From Candidatus Fermentibacterota bacterium (GTDB taxonomy: Bacteria > Fermentibacterota > Fermentibacteria > Fermentibacterales > Fermentibacteraceae), in the NCBI GenBank assembly GCA_012523605.1, contig JAAYTY010000113.1, forward strand, positions 1-6,992: a stretch of 6,992 nucleotides of DNA. Direction: 5' to 3'. The translations under genes and the position numbers were made by a program. Shown here in pieces: positions 1 through 6,869 of the stretch. Each line of letters begins with the position of its first letter. Position 1 is the stretch's first letter. The notes beneath the pieces were generated by a model that was not told the DNA's origin, made no database searches, and was given only the letters and a program-made list of their open reading frames with translations.

Positions 1-935
1 ACGATGTCACGGAGTATTCGGAGCAGGGTGAATACGCCGTCTATAAGATAGACCTCGGAACCATGACCGTGGTGTCATCCCTCGGAGGTTTCGAGGGCGG
101 CAGGGCACTTCTCTCTATCGGGAATACCGAGTTCCTGGTAGCCAGCAACAGGGGGGTTCTTTACAGGGTGTCGTCGCCGGAGATGGCCGTGCTGGGAGTG
201 TTTCCCGCAGGCGGGGCCTACGCGACGGGATACGGCTCGATGGTTCAGACATCGTCCTCGACAGTCTATCTGGTGGGCTCGTACGGCAACATCGTCGAGT
301 TCAGCCTCGCCACGGGCTCGGTAGCCGACGTATTCTCCGCGGGCCCCGCCCCGGCTGGAGTCACCTGCTCCTCCGACGGCGGGAGCATCTTCGTGATAGA
401 CGCTCAGGACGCAGGTCTCAGGGAGTTCGACACCTCCGACAATTCGTTCGTCAGGAGCGTGGAGCTGGAGACCCCTGCCTCTGTCATCGTTCGATGGACC
501 GACTCGCCGTATCAGTACCTCCTCGCGCTTTCGAGCTTGGAGCCCGCCGCATATCCGGTCTGGGTGGAGTATCTGCTCCCGTCGAGCGTCGGTCTCGCCC
601 GGCCGGCGTCGGACATCGCCGCATTCCGCGATACGACGATCTTCTGCGCATGCCACGGAGGCTCGGGTCCGGGGATGGCTACCGTCTCCGCGGGTTATCC
701 GATAGTCGAGAGGACGGAGACTATTGCACTCTCGGGACAGCCTCTTCGCGCCTGCAGCGAGCAGGTGCATCACTCGTTCTATGTAGCCAGCCTGATAGAC
801 GGGACAACCACGCGGATCTACGAGATAGACGGTCTGGACTGCACGATAACCCGTACCCTGGACGTGCCGGGCTATCCCTGGGACATCACGGCCCACGCCA
901 ACGGCGAATACCTTCTGATCCTCACTTCCACATAG
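1..935 (+). CDS. beta-propeller-like repeat protein, 3' part (5' end outside window)
   Basis: The frame is open from the left edge (first full codon at 3) to TAG at 933-935, giving 310 residues of a longer protein. The ATG at 63 has no Shine-Dalgarno sequence and lies inside continuous coding sequence, so it is probably not the start. The sequence is rich in beta strands. It repeats a pattern of about 40 residues in which a turn such as SSDGGSIFVIDAQDAG is followed by a strand like LREFDTSDNSFVRSVEL; YNRG-type counterparts occur at GSYGNIVEFSLATGSV and YEIDGLDCTITRTLDV. This resembles YVTN/WD40-like beta-propeller blades, which usually act as binding scaffolds in exported proteins. No catalytic motif, membrane segment or C-terminal sorting tail is visible in the part present. 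The product ends at the last propeller-like strands (EYLLILTST). Substrate and role cannot be told. The fold assignment is fairly likely; the function is unknown. Confidence 0.8.
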   Translation, partial: DVTEYSEQGEYAVYKIDLGTMTVVSSLGGFEGGRALLSIGNTEFLVASNRGVLYRVSSPEMAVLGVFPAGGAYATGYGSMVQTSSSTVYLVGSYGNIVEFSLATGSVADVFSAGPAPAGVTCSSDGGSIFVIDAQDAGLREFDTSDNSFVRSVELETPASVIVRWTDSPYQYLLALSSLEPAAYPVWVEYLLPSSVGLARPASDIAAFRDTTIFCACHGGSGPGMATVSAGYPIVERTETIALSGQPLRACSEQVHHSFYVASLIDGTTTRIYEIDGLDCTITRTLDVPGYPWDITAHANGEYLLILTST

Positions 936-939
936 ACCA

Positions 940-1057
940 TAGGGGACAGACTCCTATAAAATATCATTCTATTTCATGCTATAATAGCATTGGAAGGCCA
1001 TCAGATATCAGATTACATTAAAATTTTCTGAACATAAATATAGGAGTCTGTCCCCTA
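940..1057. mobile_element. 118-bp AT-rich element with perfect 19-bp terminal inverted repeats (MITE/REP-like)
   Basis: The left arm TAGGGGACAGACTCCTATA (940-958) is the exact reverse complement of the right arm at 1039-1057. The 80-bp core (959-1038) is about 26% GC, in sharp contrast to the GC-rich genes on both sides. The core contains a second hairpin, ATGCTA-TAA-TAGCAT (976-990), and a tandem 7-mer ATCAGAT x2 (1000-1013). It has no coding capacity. The pairing stops at the outer bases, and I see no clear target-site duplication. The element lies between two convergent genes, 5 bp past the stop of one, and its last three bases form the stop codon of the other. The arm resembles GGGGACAGACT-type termini that I recall as dispersed repeats near REP-associated (Y1/IS200-like) transposases in many environmental genomes. 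That link is from memory and unverified. It could also act as a two-way terminator or transcript-end stabiliser. Confidence 0.8.
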
Positions 1058-2110
1058 CTGCGACTGGGCCCAGTCGAGGGCGTATTCCAGGACGGGGTCG
1101 ATGCCCTGCGAGAACTGCTCCTCGGTTGCATCCACGAAGATGTCGGGAGGGATGCCTCTTCCCTGCACCCATGTGACGGTGTCGGACTGCAGGATGGTCG
1201 AGTCGGGAAGCCACATGGTCCAGCTCCCGGCGAGTTCGTATGCCTTGCAATCGCTGCACTGCCCCTGTGTGGTGTCCCCCATGAGGACGGCCAGAGGGAG
1301 CTCCGAGGCGATGCACGCGAACTCCTCGCTCACCCAGCCGCAGTTCTCCCCGACGAGGACGACAAGAGGAACCTGGCACCAGTCGGCCCTGGAGTGGACC
1401 AGACGGGGAACCGGGTCGCACAGGTCGTCCCATTCCGGCCCGTCCCGCCCCACGGAGAAGTAGCCGACCCTCGTCTGGTCGTTGAACCTGCGTCCTATCT
1501 CGGCTATCCTCTGACCGCTGCCGGCACCGCCGTTCATCCTTATGTCGATGATGACCGCCACTGCTCCGGGATGAGCGTCGAGGAAATCGTCAAGACTCGT
1601 GAGAGACATTCCGGGCGACCAGCTCTGGATCATCACGTAGGGAACAGAGTCGAACATGCAGGCCCCCCACGCGTCATACTGGAACCAGGAGAACCCCGCC
1701 GGCTCGAGATAGTCCCACAGAACGTCCATGTCGAAGTTGGGCTCGATCTGCGGAACGAAGGGCTGGACGAGGATCCCGCCGCCGGGAGACATGAACCTGA
1801 TTGTGGCGTCCTCGAGGGGCGCCGTCATCGAGGCGAGAAGCTCCACCAGGCCCATCTGCGTCGTGACGGTGTCCACGAAAGGCGAGCAGTTGCGGTAGGT
1901 CTCGTCCCAGTCCACGGGGGTGAAGAGGAAGCCCGGAAAGGTGCGGTCTACGGTCTGCCATGCCAGGTCGAACTCCGCGGCAAACTCTCCGTGCTCGCCC
2001 AGATCGACCGGCTCGAACAGGCACGATGCCCCGAGAACGGCTGCGAGGAGAAGAGCGGTGCGCGCATTGGCCGCGAGCGGCCGTGTGATGGTCGAATGAC
2101 GCAATCTCAT
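1055..2110 (-). CDS. S41-family peptidase-like lipoprotein, probably catalytically inactive
   Basis: The product has 351 residues. The N-terminus has basic residues, a hydrophobic stretch (18-28) and LGAS-Cys30, so it is probably a lipoprotein, although Gly at -3 makes the lipobox imperfect. Family signs, in order, are: an S41 helical N-domain (EFDLAWQTVDRTFPGF, 46-61, and VDWDETY, 66-72); the core strand VIIDIRMNGGAGSG (186-199); a strand-helix at VVLVGENCGWVSEEFA (250-265); and GRGIPPDIFVDAT (317-329), the typical S41 closing motif. I see no PDZ insert. In active S41 proteases the nucleophile sits three residues before the Glu of SxxE. Here that place is Trp259 (WVSE). The usual lysine (FGKG in Tsp) is replaced by TQGQ (281-284). 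The protein has nine cysteines, including CSDC at 285-288. It is the second gene of a probable operon, 16 bp after the C25 protease gene. It may bind peptides or have a rearranged active site. Family assignment is good; lack of activity is inferred. Confidence 0.82.
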   Translation of the reverse strand: MRLRHSTITRPLAANARTALLLAAVLGASCLFEPVDLGEHGEFAAEFDLAWQTVDRTFPGFLFTPVDWDETYRNCSPFVDTVTTQMGLVELLASMTAPLEDATIRFMSPGGGILVQPFVPQIEPNFDMDVLWDYLEPAGFSWFQYDAWGACMFDSVPYVMIQSWSPGMSLTSLDDFLDAHPGAVAVIIDIRMNGGAGSGQRIAEIGRRFNDQTRVGYFSVGRDGPEWDDLCDPVPRLVHSRADWCQVPLVVLVGENCGWVSEEFACIASELPLAVLMGDTTQGQCSDCKAYELAGSWTMWLPDSTILQSDTVTWVQGRGIPPDIFVDATEEQFSQGIDPVLEYALDWAQSQ

Positions 2111-2113
2111 CCG

Positions 2114-2118
2114 CCTCC
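2114..2118 (-). promoter_or_regulatory. closely spaced ribosome-binding site of the S41-like gene
   Basis: The minus strand reads GGAGG here, only 3 nt before the ATG at 2110. The same site is 9 nt from an in-frame TTG (2104-2102). ATG was kept as the start, but the spacing makes the TTG, two codons later, a real alternative. The choice changes the protein by only two residues. Confidence 0.55.
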
Positions 2119-2126
2119 AGGATCCT

Positions 2127-5100
2127 TCACCTCAGCACGACCATCCTCCGGGAGACGCATCCGACGGGGCTGTCCACAGCGATAATGTAGATGCCCGGCG
2201 GCATGCGGTCCACCTCGATTTCGATGACGCCGCTCCAAGGCTCGGCGTGTTCCTCCGAGAGGACCATCCTTCCCGCCATGTCGAAGACCGCGGCGGCCCA
2301 GGGCCCGGTGCCCACCGCTACTTCGATGCATGCCGACGAAGAGCACGGGTTGGGGAAGGGCAGGCCCGCGGAAAGCGTTCCCGGTGCTGGCGGCTCCTCC
2401 GTCCCGCCGGGACCCACGCAGGTACCCGTGACGGAGATGTCGTCGAGCCAGAAGCCGCCGCCGACCTGGCCGTCGGTGTCCGAATAGAACCAGAGTTCGA
2501 TTCTCGCCTGTGTGCCGGGCTCACAGAGGCCCGAAAGATCGTAGGTCCTGGGGAGCCAGTTGAAGTTCTCGTTGAAGGGCAGGAAGCCGCCCGCTCCCAG
2601 GAGCCCGCCAGCACCGATGAAATCGAGGGTGTCCGGCTCCAGCGAACCTGTCCGGTCGAGGAGCACATAAAGGCCGTCCGCGCCGTACAGAGCGAGGTCG
2701 AACCTCGACCAGAAGGTCAGTTCCGCAGCCGGTGCGAGAACAATCTCGGGGCTGAAGAGGCCGCAGTTCATGCCCGGGTTGTAGCTCATCCCGGGCTCCG
2801 AGCCGCAGTACCAGCTATGACTGGTCGAGTGGGAGGCTGACGTGGAGATGTGCCAGAGATCTCCTGCTCCGGAATGCGTCCACCCGCCGGGCCCCGACTC
2901 CACATCCTCCGAGAGGCCCGCGTCGCCTATCACGAGTATCAGGGAGTCCAGGCTGTACCACAGGTTCTGGCAGTAGATCTCGAAGAAGACCTCCGGGAAG
3001 TCGAACTCCGGGGCCGATATATCGACGGAGCCCGAAAAGAAGGCGGTTCCTGTGGAGTCCGGCATGATCTGCGGGATGGTGTATTCATCGGCGATCCAGA
3101 CGATGTACGACGGCTGGGTCTGCAGATAGACCCAGATGTCGCCGGCATCCAGCAGGCCCAGGTTGGCTATATCCACCATCAAATCGAAGGTCTCTCCTGC
3201 CTCGGGATAGCCGTTCCCGTTGCCCCCCACGGAATCGTCGACCTCGTAGGTCGAGAAGTACAGCCCCGGGGCATAGACGAGCAGGGGAAGAGAGAAGCTC
3301 CACGAGCCCTGGTCGCAGGATATCTCGAGCTGGAGCTGGACGATCTCGCCGGTCTGGGCATACTGGTCTATGCTCAGGGCCAGGGGGTTCGAGCCGGATC
3401 CCGACATGCCGGGAGAGAGTCCACCGTACGATATCGTGGAGAGATCGATCGTTGCCGGCCCGCTCTCCAGCACAGCCAGCAGTTCGATGCCCGTGAGATC
3501 GACCGTCCCCTGGTTGTGCAGGGTGAGCTGTACCCCCGCCGGAGCGCCGGGAATCAGATGCCCGCTGCCCGAGGGCTCGTCTATGACCACCGACGAGAGT
3601 ACGAGGGACGGCCCGGTGCCGTACGGCAGGGCGACAGTCGTCCTCCTGAGGTGGGTTCCGGTAACGGTCAGCGCGAGGTCGCCGGAAGGCGGCTGGGACA
3701 GGGGCACTATCGCGTGTCCTGAAGCATCGAGCTCCGCGACCTCGTAGAGCGAGCAATCCGCATCGTGGATGCACACTCGGGCTCCTTCGACGCTTATGCC
3801 GGGAGCGGACACAGTGACGGGCACCTCCGTGGTGGCCGGGGTGACCATTCCCGGAAGGTCTATCGAAGGGCCGAGAGGGGTCATCCGGTAGGGAACCAGA
3901 GAGGGATCGCCCAGCAGGTTGACCATGTACTGAAGGCAGCGGTAGGTGTTCGCTTCGCGGCTGAAGGGGACGAATCCCGTCTTGGCGCCGGCGATCACCT
4001 CGCCCAGGCTCGAGGAGGGATCCTCGAACAGCTCGTCGAAGAGCGCGATCGTCATCCTGTCCGAGTATCCGTACAGCGGGTTGCCCGGCGAGCCCCAGCC
4101 GTAGCTGGAGTTCCCTATGTAGCTCACTCCACAGCCCTGCGGATTCGTTACGAAGTGCTCGGCTATCGCGTCGAAATCGAAGGCTGCCGTCCAGCAGCCG
4201 TCCGATGCCGCCATCCCGAAGTAGCGCCCGTAGGAGTTGACCGAATCGACATCGGGGATCCCCAGACAGCCGGCGACCGTGATCCAGCCATGAGCCGTGA
4301 TGTCGAGGAAGTTGGTGCCCATGCACATCGCGGCCACCGCAAGGCCCGCTCCGTAATAGCCCTGCGACTCGTACTGCTTCTCGACGTCGTAGAAATCCGG
4401 GATGAAGTGCTCGTCGAGATAGTCGCACAGTACGCCGCCGTCCGTGAAGGGATTCTGCCACATCACGGCGCCGATCAGCAGGGCGCGGTTCACGTGCTCG
4501 GTTATGGAGGCGGTTTCATAGGCCTGTATCTTGTTCACGAACGCCCACGCCTCGTCGAGACTCTCCACGGGCGCCCTGCCGACAAGGACGTCGGGATAGA
4601 GGTCCACGCTGTCGGCAACCTCGCCCCAGATGTCGTCTCCGTCGAGGTTCCAGGAGCCATCCAGGTCTGAGTAGTAGAGGTCGCAGGGCAGGCTGTCGTC
4701 GCGGCCGCCTCCGGTTTCGTAGCTGAGGGCGAAGGCGTATCGGCAGGGGACGTACTTCGTGTCTCCGCCCAGAAGGACATAGTCGATGCCGTCGGATGCC
4801 ACCCGGTCGATGATGTAGTTCCTGATGCGCTCGGGATCGTCTCTTCCGGGCCAGGCGTAGACCTCTCCGGTGGTAACCACCTCGGTCGGGATGCCCGCAG
4901 TGGTGCGCCACTCGGCCAGAGCCTGCATGGGCGCCAGGATCTCGTCGTCGGTGATGATGACCATGCGCTCGTCGGCATCCCGTCCTCCGCGCGAATGCGC
5001 CCTCGAAGAGGGGCGCGTCTCGACGGATACCTCGAGGTCCACCAGGCGCTGCATCTCACCGCTGACAGGGTTCCACCTGAGGGGGTGGACGATCAGCTCC

Positions 5101-5516
5101 GCGCAGGGAGTGCCTCCGCGAAATCCGCTGCCGGCCAGCTCGACAGGCGACTCGGGCCAGAAGCGGTCGAAGAGGAAGCAGGGTCCCGGCTCCGTCACGG
5201 ATGCCGATTGCGGGACCGAGGGGATGCAGGGTTCCGGAAGGGGCCTGACTGTCCTTATTCCCGGCATGTCCGCCCAGCGCTCCTGCACGACTTCGATTCC
5301 CACAGCGGCGCTGTTCTCTTCGAGTTCGATCCAGGCGGGCCACACCGGGAGGTCGGGCTGCCCTTCGGTCCAGCCGATGAACGCCCCGGGGAGCATAGGC
5401 ATCTCGAAGCCCAGCGGGTCTTCCAGAATGACGACGGGGTCTTCCGGAAGTCCCACGTTCACGGGGTCTGTCGCAAGCAGAACCATGGAGAGAACGAACC
5501 GAATGGAACCGATCAT
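2127..5516 (-). CDS. secreted gingipain-like (C25) cysteine protease with T9SS-type C-terminal sorting domain
   Basis: The product has 1129 residues. It appears to contain a short signal peptide (about 1-16), then a C25-type propeptide with EGQPDLPVWPAWIELEEN (51-68). The catalytic domain spans about 183-545. It shows VLLGGDTKYVPCRY (247-260), an Asp-rich YYSDLDGSWNLDGDD (281-295), VGRAPVES (312-319), the catalytic His409 in ITAHGW, the catalytic Cys441 in SDGCWTAAFDFDAIAEHF, and NLLGDPSLVPY (533-543). The His-Cys spacing of 32 is close to that of gingipain R. Two beta-sandwich modules follow (about 637-748 and 752-862), the second with GGNGNGYPEAGETFDL, a repeat type often calcium-bound. Next is a MAM/jelly-roll-like module (about 870-1031, ending FWLDDISVTG). 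The tail 1045-1129 (LPFPNPCSSSACIEVAV; FDMAGRMVLSEE; MPPGIYIIAV) matches the type A T9SS sorting-domain pattern. The start ATG has GGAGG 9 nt upstream. It is the first gene of a probable operon with the S41-like lipoprotein. Substrate specificity is not readable. Confidence 0.92.
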   Translation of the reverse strand: MIGSIRFVLSMVLLATDPVNVGLPEDPVVILEDPLGFEMPMLPGAFIGWTEGQPDLPVWPAWIELEENSAAVGIEVVQERWADMPGIRTVRPLPEPCIPSVPQSASVTEPGPCFLFDRFWPESPVELAGSGFRGGTPCAELIVHPLRWNPVSGEMQRLVDLEVSVETRPSSRAHSRGGRDADERMVIITDDEILAPMQALAEWRTTAGIPTEVVTTGEVYAWPGRDDPERIRNYIIDRVASDGIDYVLLGGDTKYVPCRYAFALSYETGGGRDDSLPCDLYYSDLDGSWNLDGDDIWGEVADSVDLYPDVLVGRAPVESLDEAWAFVNKIQAYETASITEHVNRALLIGAVMWQNPFTDGGVLCDYLDEHFIPDFYDVEKQYESQGYYGAGLAVAAMCMGTNFLDITAHGWITVAGCLGIPDVDSVNSYGRYFGMAASDGCWTAAFDFDAIAEHFVTNPQGCGVSYIGNSSYGWGSPGNPLYGYSDRMTIALFDELFEDPSSSLGEVIAGAKTGFVPFSREANTYRCLQYMVNLLGDPSLVPYRMTPLGPSIDLPGMVTPATTEVPVTVSAPGISVEGARVCIHDADCSLYEVAELDASGHAIVPLSQPPSGDLALTVTGTHLRRTTVALPYGTGPSLVLSSVVIDEPSGSGHLIPGAPAGVQLTLHNQGTVDLTGIELLAVLESGPATIDLSTISYGGLSPGMSGSGSNPLALSIDQYAQTGEIVQLQLEISCDQGSWSFSLPLLVYAPGLYFSTYEVDDSVGGNGNGYPEAGETFDLMVDIANLGLLDAGDIWVYLQTQPSYIVWIADEYTIPQIMPDSTGTAFFSGSVDISAPEFDFPEVFFEIYCQNLWYSLDSLILVIGDAGLSEDVESGPGGWTHSGAGDLWHISTSASHSTSHSWYCGSEPGMSYNPGMNCGLFSPEIVLAPAAELTFWSRFDLALYGADGLYVLLDRTGSLEPDTLDFIGAGGLLGAGGFLPFNENFNWLPRTYDLSGLCEPGTQARIELWFYSDTDGQVGGGFWLDDISVTGTCVGPGGTEEPPAPGTLSAGLPFPNPCSSSACIEVAVGTGPWAAAVFDMAGRMVLSEEHAEPWSGVIEIEVDRMPPGIYIIAVDSPVGCVSRRMVVLR

Positions 5517-5525
5517 CTCATTCTG

Positions 5526-5530
5526 CCTCC
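5526..5530 (-). promoter_or_regulatory. ribosome-binding site of the C25 protease gene
   Basis: The minus strand reads GGAGG, 9 nt before the ATG at 5516. An out-of-frame ATG (ATGAGATGA) lies between the site and the start and closes after two codons, with its TGA overlapping the real start codon. The gene ATG fits the signal peptide and was kept. Confidence 0.65.
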
Positions 5531-5613
5531 ACAGACCGTGACAACACAGTTCGTTCGAGGGCGGATGTCATGCCGGTCAATATACAGGGCGCTTCGATCC
5601 CGCACCTCCCACT

Positions 5614-5627
5614 CCGGGCCGGCCCGG
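5614..5627. promoter_or_regulatory. perfect 14-bp palindrome, possible operator
   Basis: CCGGGCCGGCCCGG is its own reverse complement. It lies about 100 bp from both divergent start codons (98 bp from one, 97 bp from the other), which is a suitable place for a shared regulator. It is made only of G and C, so chance in GC-rich DNA is a serious alternative. Confidence 0.3.
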
Positions 5628-5723
5628 CAGGCATTCCGGGAACCGCGGCAGAAGTTGCGGAGTTCACGATACCGCCGGAGGCCGGGAGAATCAAGCTGAA
5701 CTATCTCGAAGGAGGGCTGCAGC

Positions 5724-6278
5724 ATGAAAACCGCGATCCTCGCGTTGCTGGCGCTTCTTGCAGTGCAGGCGGGAGCCCAGGGCTGGCAGGAACAGGAGGT
5801 GTCCGGATTCACGCTCCGCTGGGCCACGACCGGCTCCAACGCCCTCTCGGTCGAGCTCACGGGGCCGACAACGGGCTGGGTGGCCGCGGGCTTCGATCCC
5901 GACAGCATGATGCTGGGGGCTAATATCATCATAGGCTACTATGCCGGCGGCACTTTCATCAGGGACGACTACGGCTGGCAGCTCACATCCCACCGCGACG
6001 ACATCCTGCTCGGGGGAACCAGCGACGTCGAGATAGACGGCGGGGGCGAGGCGGGCGGAGAGACTGAGATAAGGTTCACGATTCCGCTCGACTCGGGTGA
6101 TCAGTACGACAAGCCGCTCGAAGCCGGCCAGACATACACGGTCCTCCTCGCACACGGCCCCGACGGGGCCGACAACTTCACTACACAGCACGAGTTCGTG
6201 ACGATGACCCAGATAGTCGTATGGGGGCTTGGCCTCGAGAGCACCACGTGGGGAGCCGTGAAGGAGTCGATGGAGTAG
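5724..6278 (+). CDS. secreted DOMON-domain protein
   Basis: The product has 184 residues. Its clean signal peptide (MKTAILALLALLAVQAGAQ) probably ends near Ala18/Gln19. The start ATG has GGAGG (5711-5715) 8 nt upstream. The rest is a single DOMON-like beta sandwich: FTLRWATTGSNALSVELTG (29-47), GWVAAGFDPDSMMLGANIIIGY (split as GWVAAGFDPD at 51-60 and MMLGANIIIGY at 62-72), DDYGWQLTSHRDD (81-93), EIRFTIPLDSGDQYD (115-129), YTVLLAHG (138-145) and a final His156. DOMON domains are extracytoplasmic and bind haem b or sugars. In haem-binding members a Met and a His are axial ligands. Met62 or Met63, and His156 (less likely His144), sit where such ligands would be, but the alignment is by eye. There is no membrane anchor or second redox domain, so any electron-transfer partner is encoded elsewhere. 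It is transcribed away from the protease operon and followed by a hairpin terminator. Confidence 0.82.
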   Translation: MKTAILALLALLAVQAGAQGWQEQEVSGFTLRWATTGSNALSVELTGPTTGWVAAGFDPDSMMLGANIIIGYYAGGTFIRDDYGWQLTSHRDDILLGGTSDVEIDGGGEAGGETEIRFTIPLDSGDQYDKPLEAGQTYTVLLAHGPDGADNFTTQHEFVTMTQIVVWGLGLESTTWGAVKESME

Positions 6279-6311
6279 CGGATCTCATTCGCAAGCTGTC
6301 GTTTTTCCATT

Positions 6312-6337
6312 GCGGGGCGGCGGAAAGGCCGCCCCGC
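6312..6337 (+). terminator. GC-rich hairpin after the DOMON gene
   Basis: GCGGGGCGGC (6312-6321) pairs perfectly with GCCGCCCCGC (6328-6337) around a GGAAAG loop, starting 34 bp after the stop codon. The following TTCGTTC is only partly T-rich, so it is a less than ideal intrinsic terminator. A TTTTT run lies before the stem rather than after it. It separates the DOMON gene from the membrane-protein gene. Confidence 0.65.
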
Positions 6338-6431
6338 TTCGTTCATCGGCATCGGGCTTGTCTCCGGCGTGTGCCGAGGCTATCCTGACCCTGCAGAGCT
6401 GAATTGAGGAGCCTGCGGACACGGAGGAGCT

Positions 6432-6800
6432 ATGAACAGGAACCTGTGGTCGAGGATGTTTGCCTGGGCGGGCTTCCTGCTGATGCTGATCGGTGCGGTC
6501 GATCCCCTGGAGTGCTCGGTGCTCATCCTTGCTGGAGCGGGCATGGCCGCCGCCGGTGCGGCGCTGGGCGGCAGCCGGTTCAGGAAGCTCCTCGCATGGG
6601 CTTTCGGGCTCGTCGTTACAGGCGTGGGCATAATGTTCGGCATGACCGCCATCGGCGGGCTCGGCGGCGACACGGGCCGCTCGATGTGGTGGGCCCTCCT
6701 GCTCGTTCCCTATCCCGTCGGCTGGGTGCTCGGCATCGTTGGCTCCATCCGACGTCTGCTGGAGCTGCGCAACAGGGGAATGCCTTCCAGCGTCGAGTAG
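6432..6800 (+). CDS. small multi-pass membrane protein of unknown function
   Basis: The product has 122 residues and about four predicted hydrophobic segments: near 10-23 (FAWAGFLLMLIGAV), 28-46 (CSVLILAGAGMAAAGAALG), 53-76 (LLAWAFGLVVTGVGIMFGMT onward) and 86-107 (WWALLLVPYPVGWVLGIVGS). Basic residues near the N-terminus (Arg3, Arg8), between the second and third segments (SRFRK, 48-52) and after the last (RRLLELRNR, 107-115) suggest these faces are cytoplasmic, with both ends inside. A GGAGGAG ribosome-binding site begins at 6423, just before the ATG. I recognise no named family and see no conserved polar or catalytic residue. The gene stands alone behind its own 153-bp leader, which holds the upstream terminator. 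It is real by start signal, composition and membrane pattern; its function is unknown. Confidence 0.8.
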   Translation: MNRNLWSRMFAWAGFLLMLIGAVDPLECSVLILAGAGMAAAGAALGGSRFRKLLAWAFGLVVTGVGIMFGMTAIGGLGGDTGRSMWWALLLVPYPVGWVLGIVGSIRRLLELRNRGMPSSVE

Positions 6801-6807
6801 CGTTTCC

Positions 6808-6837
6808 GCAGGCGGAGCACGAGGAGTCTCCGTCTGC
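6808..6837 (+). terminator. possible weak hairpin after the membrane-protein gene
   Basis: GCAGGCGGAG (6808-6817) can pair with CTCCGTCTGC (6828-6837) with one G-U pair and a 10-nt loop, starting 8 bp after the stop codon. No T-run follows, so it could be a factor-dependent terminator, an RNA-stabilising stem or chance. Confidence 0.3.
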
Positions 6838-6869
6838 CGACGATCGCAGAAGGTGATTGCTCAAGGTTT

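Larger units (their letters stand above)
5517..5723. promoter_or_regulatory. divergent intergenic region between the C25 protease operon and the DOMON gene
   Basis: These 207 bp separate two outward-facing genes and must hold promoters for both unless transcription enters from elsewhere. No convincing -35/-10 pair is visible. The only AT-rich patch is AATATA near 5579-5584, which reads TATATT on the minus strand and could be a -10 for the protease operon, but no matching -35 lies about 17 bp upstream. The rest is GC-rich with several short inverted repeats, including the palindrome at 5614-5627 and TTCCGGGAA at 5635-5643. No reading frame here looks like a gene. Confidence 0.45.

Noticed and set aside
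75..896. 273-codon open frame antisense to the beta-propeller gene
   Set aside because: The translation is Arg-, Gly- and Pro-rich with no domain motif or ribosome-binding site. The opposite strand has a beta-propeller pattern.
980..985. TATAAT hexamer inside the AT-rich element as a promoter -10
   Set aside because: No -35-like hexamer lies at the right distance on the plus strand, it is part of a small hairpin, and such hexamers are expected by chance in DNA of about 26% GC.
3085..4461. 458-codon open frame on the minus strand in a shifted frame
   Set aside because: It lies wholly inside the C25 protease gene, is extremely Arg-rich, and lacks recognisable motifs. It is a by-product of GC-rich codon use.
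3765..4670. 301-codon plus-strand frame opposite the protease catalytic domain
   Set aside because: No start signal, no motif, and His/Arg/Val-rich composition typical of an antisense shadow.
5570..5923. 117-codon plus-strand frame across the divergent region into the DOMON gene
   Set aside because: It overlaps the signal peptide and domain of the DOMON gene in another frame and has no ribosome-binding site. The DOMON frame has both a good site and a clear signal peptide.
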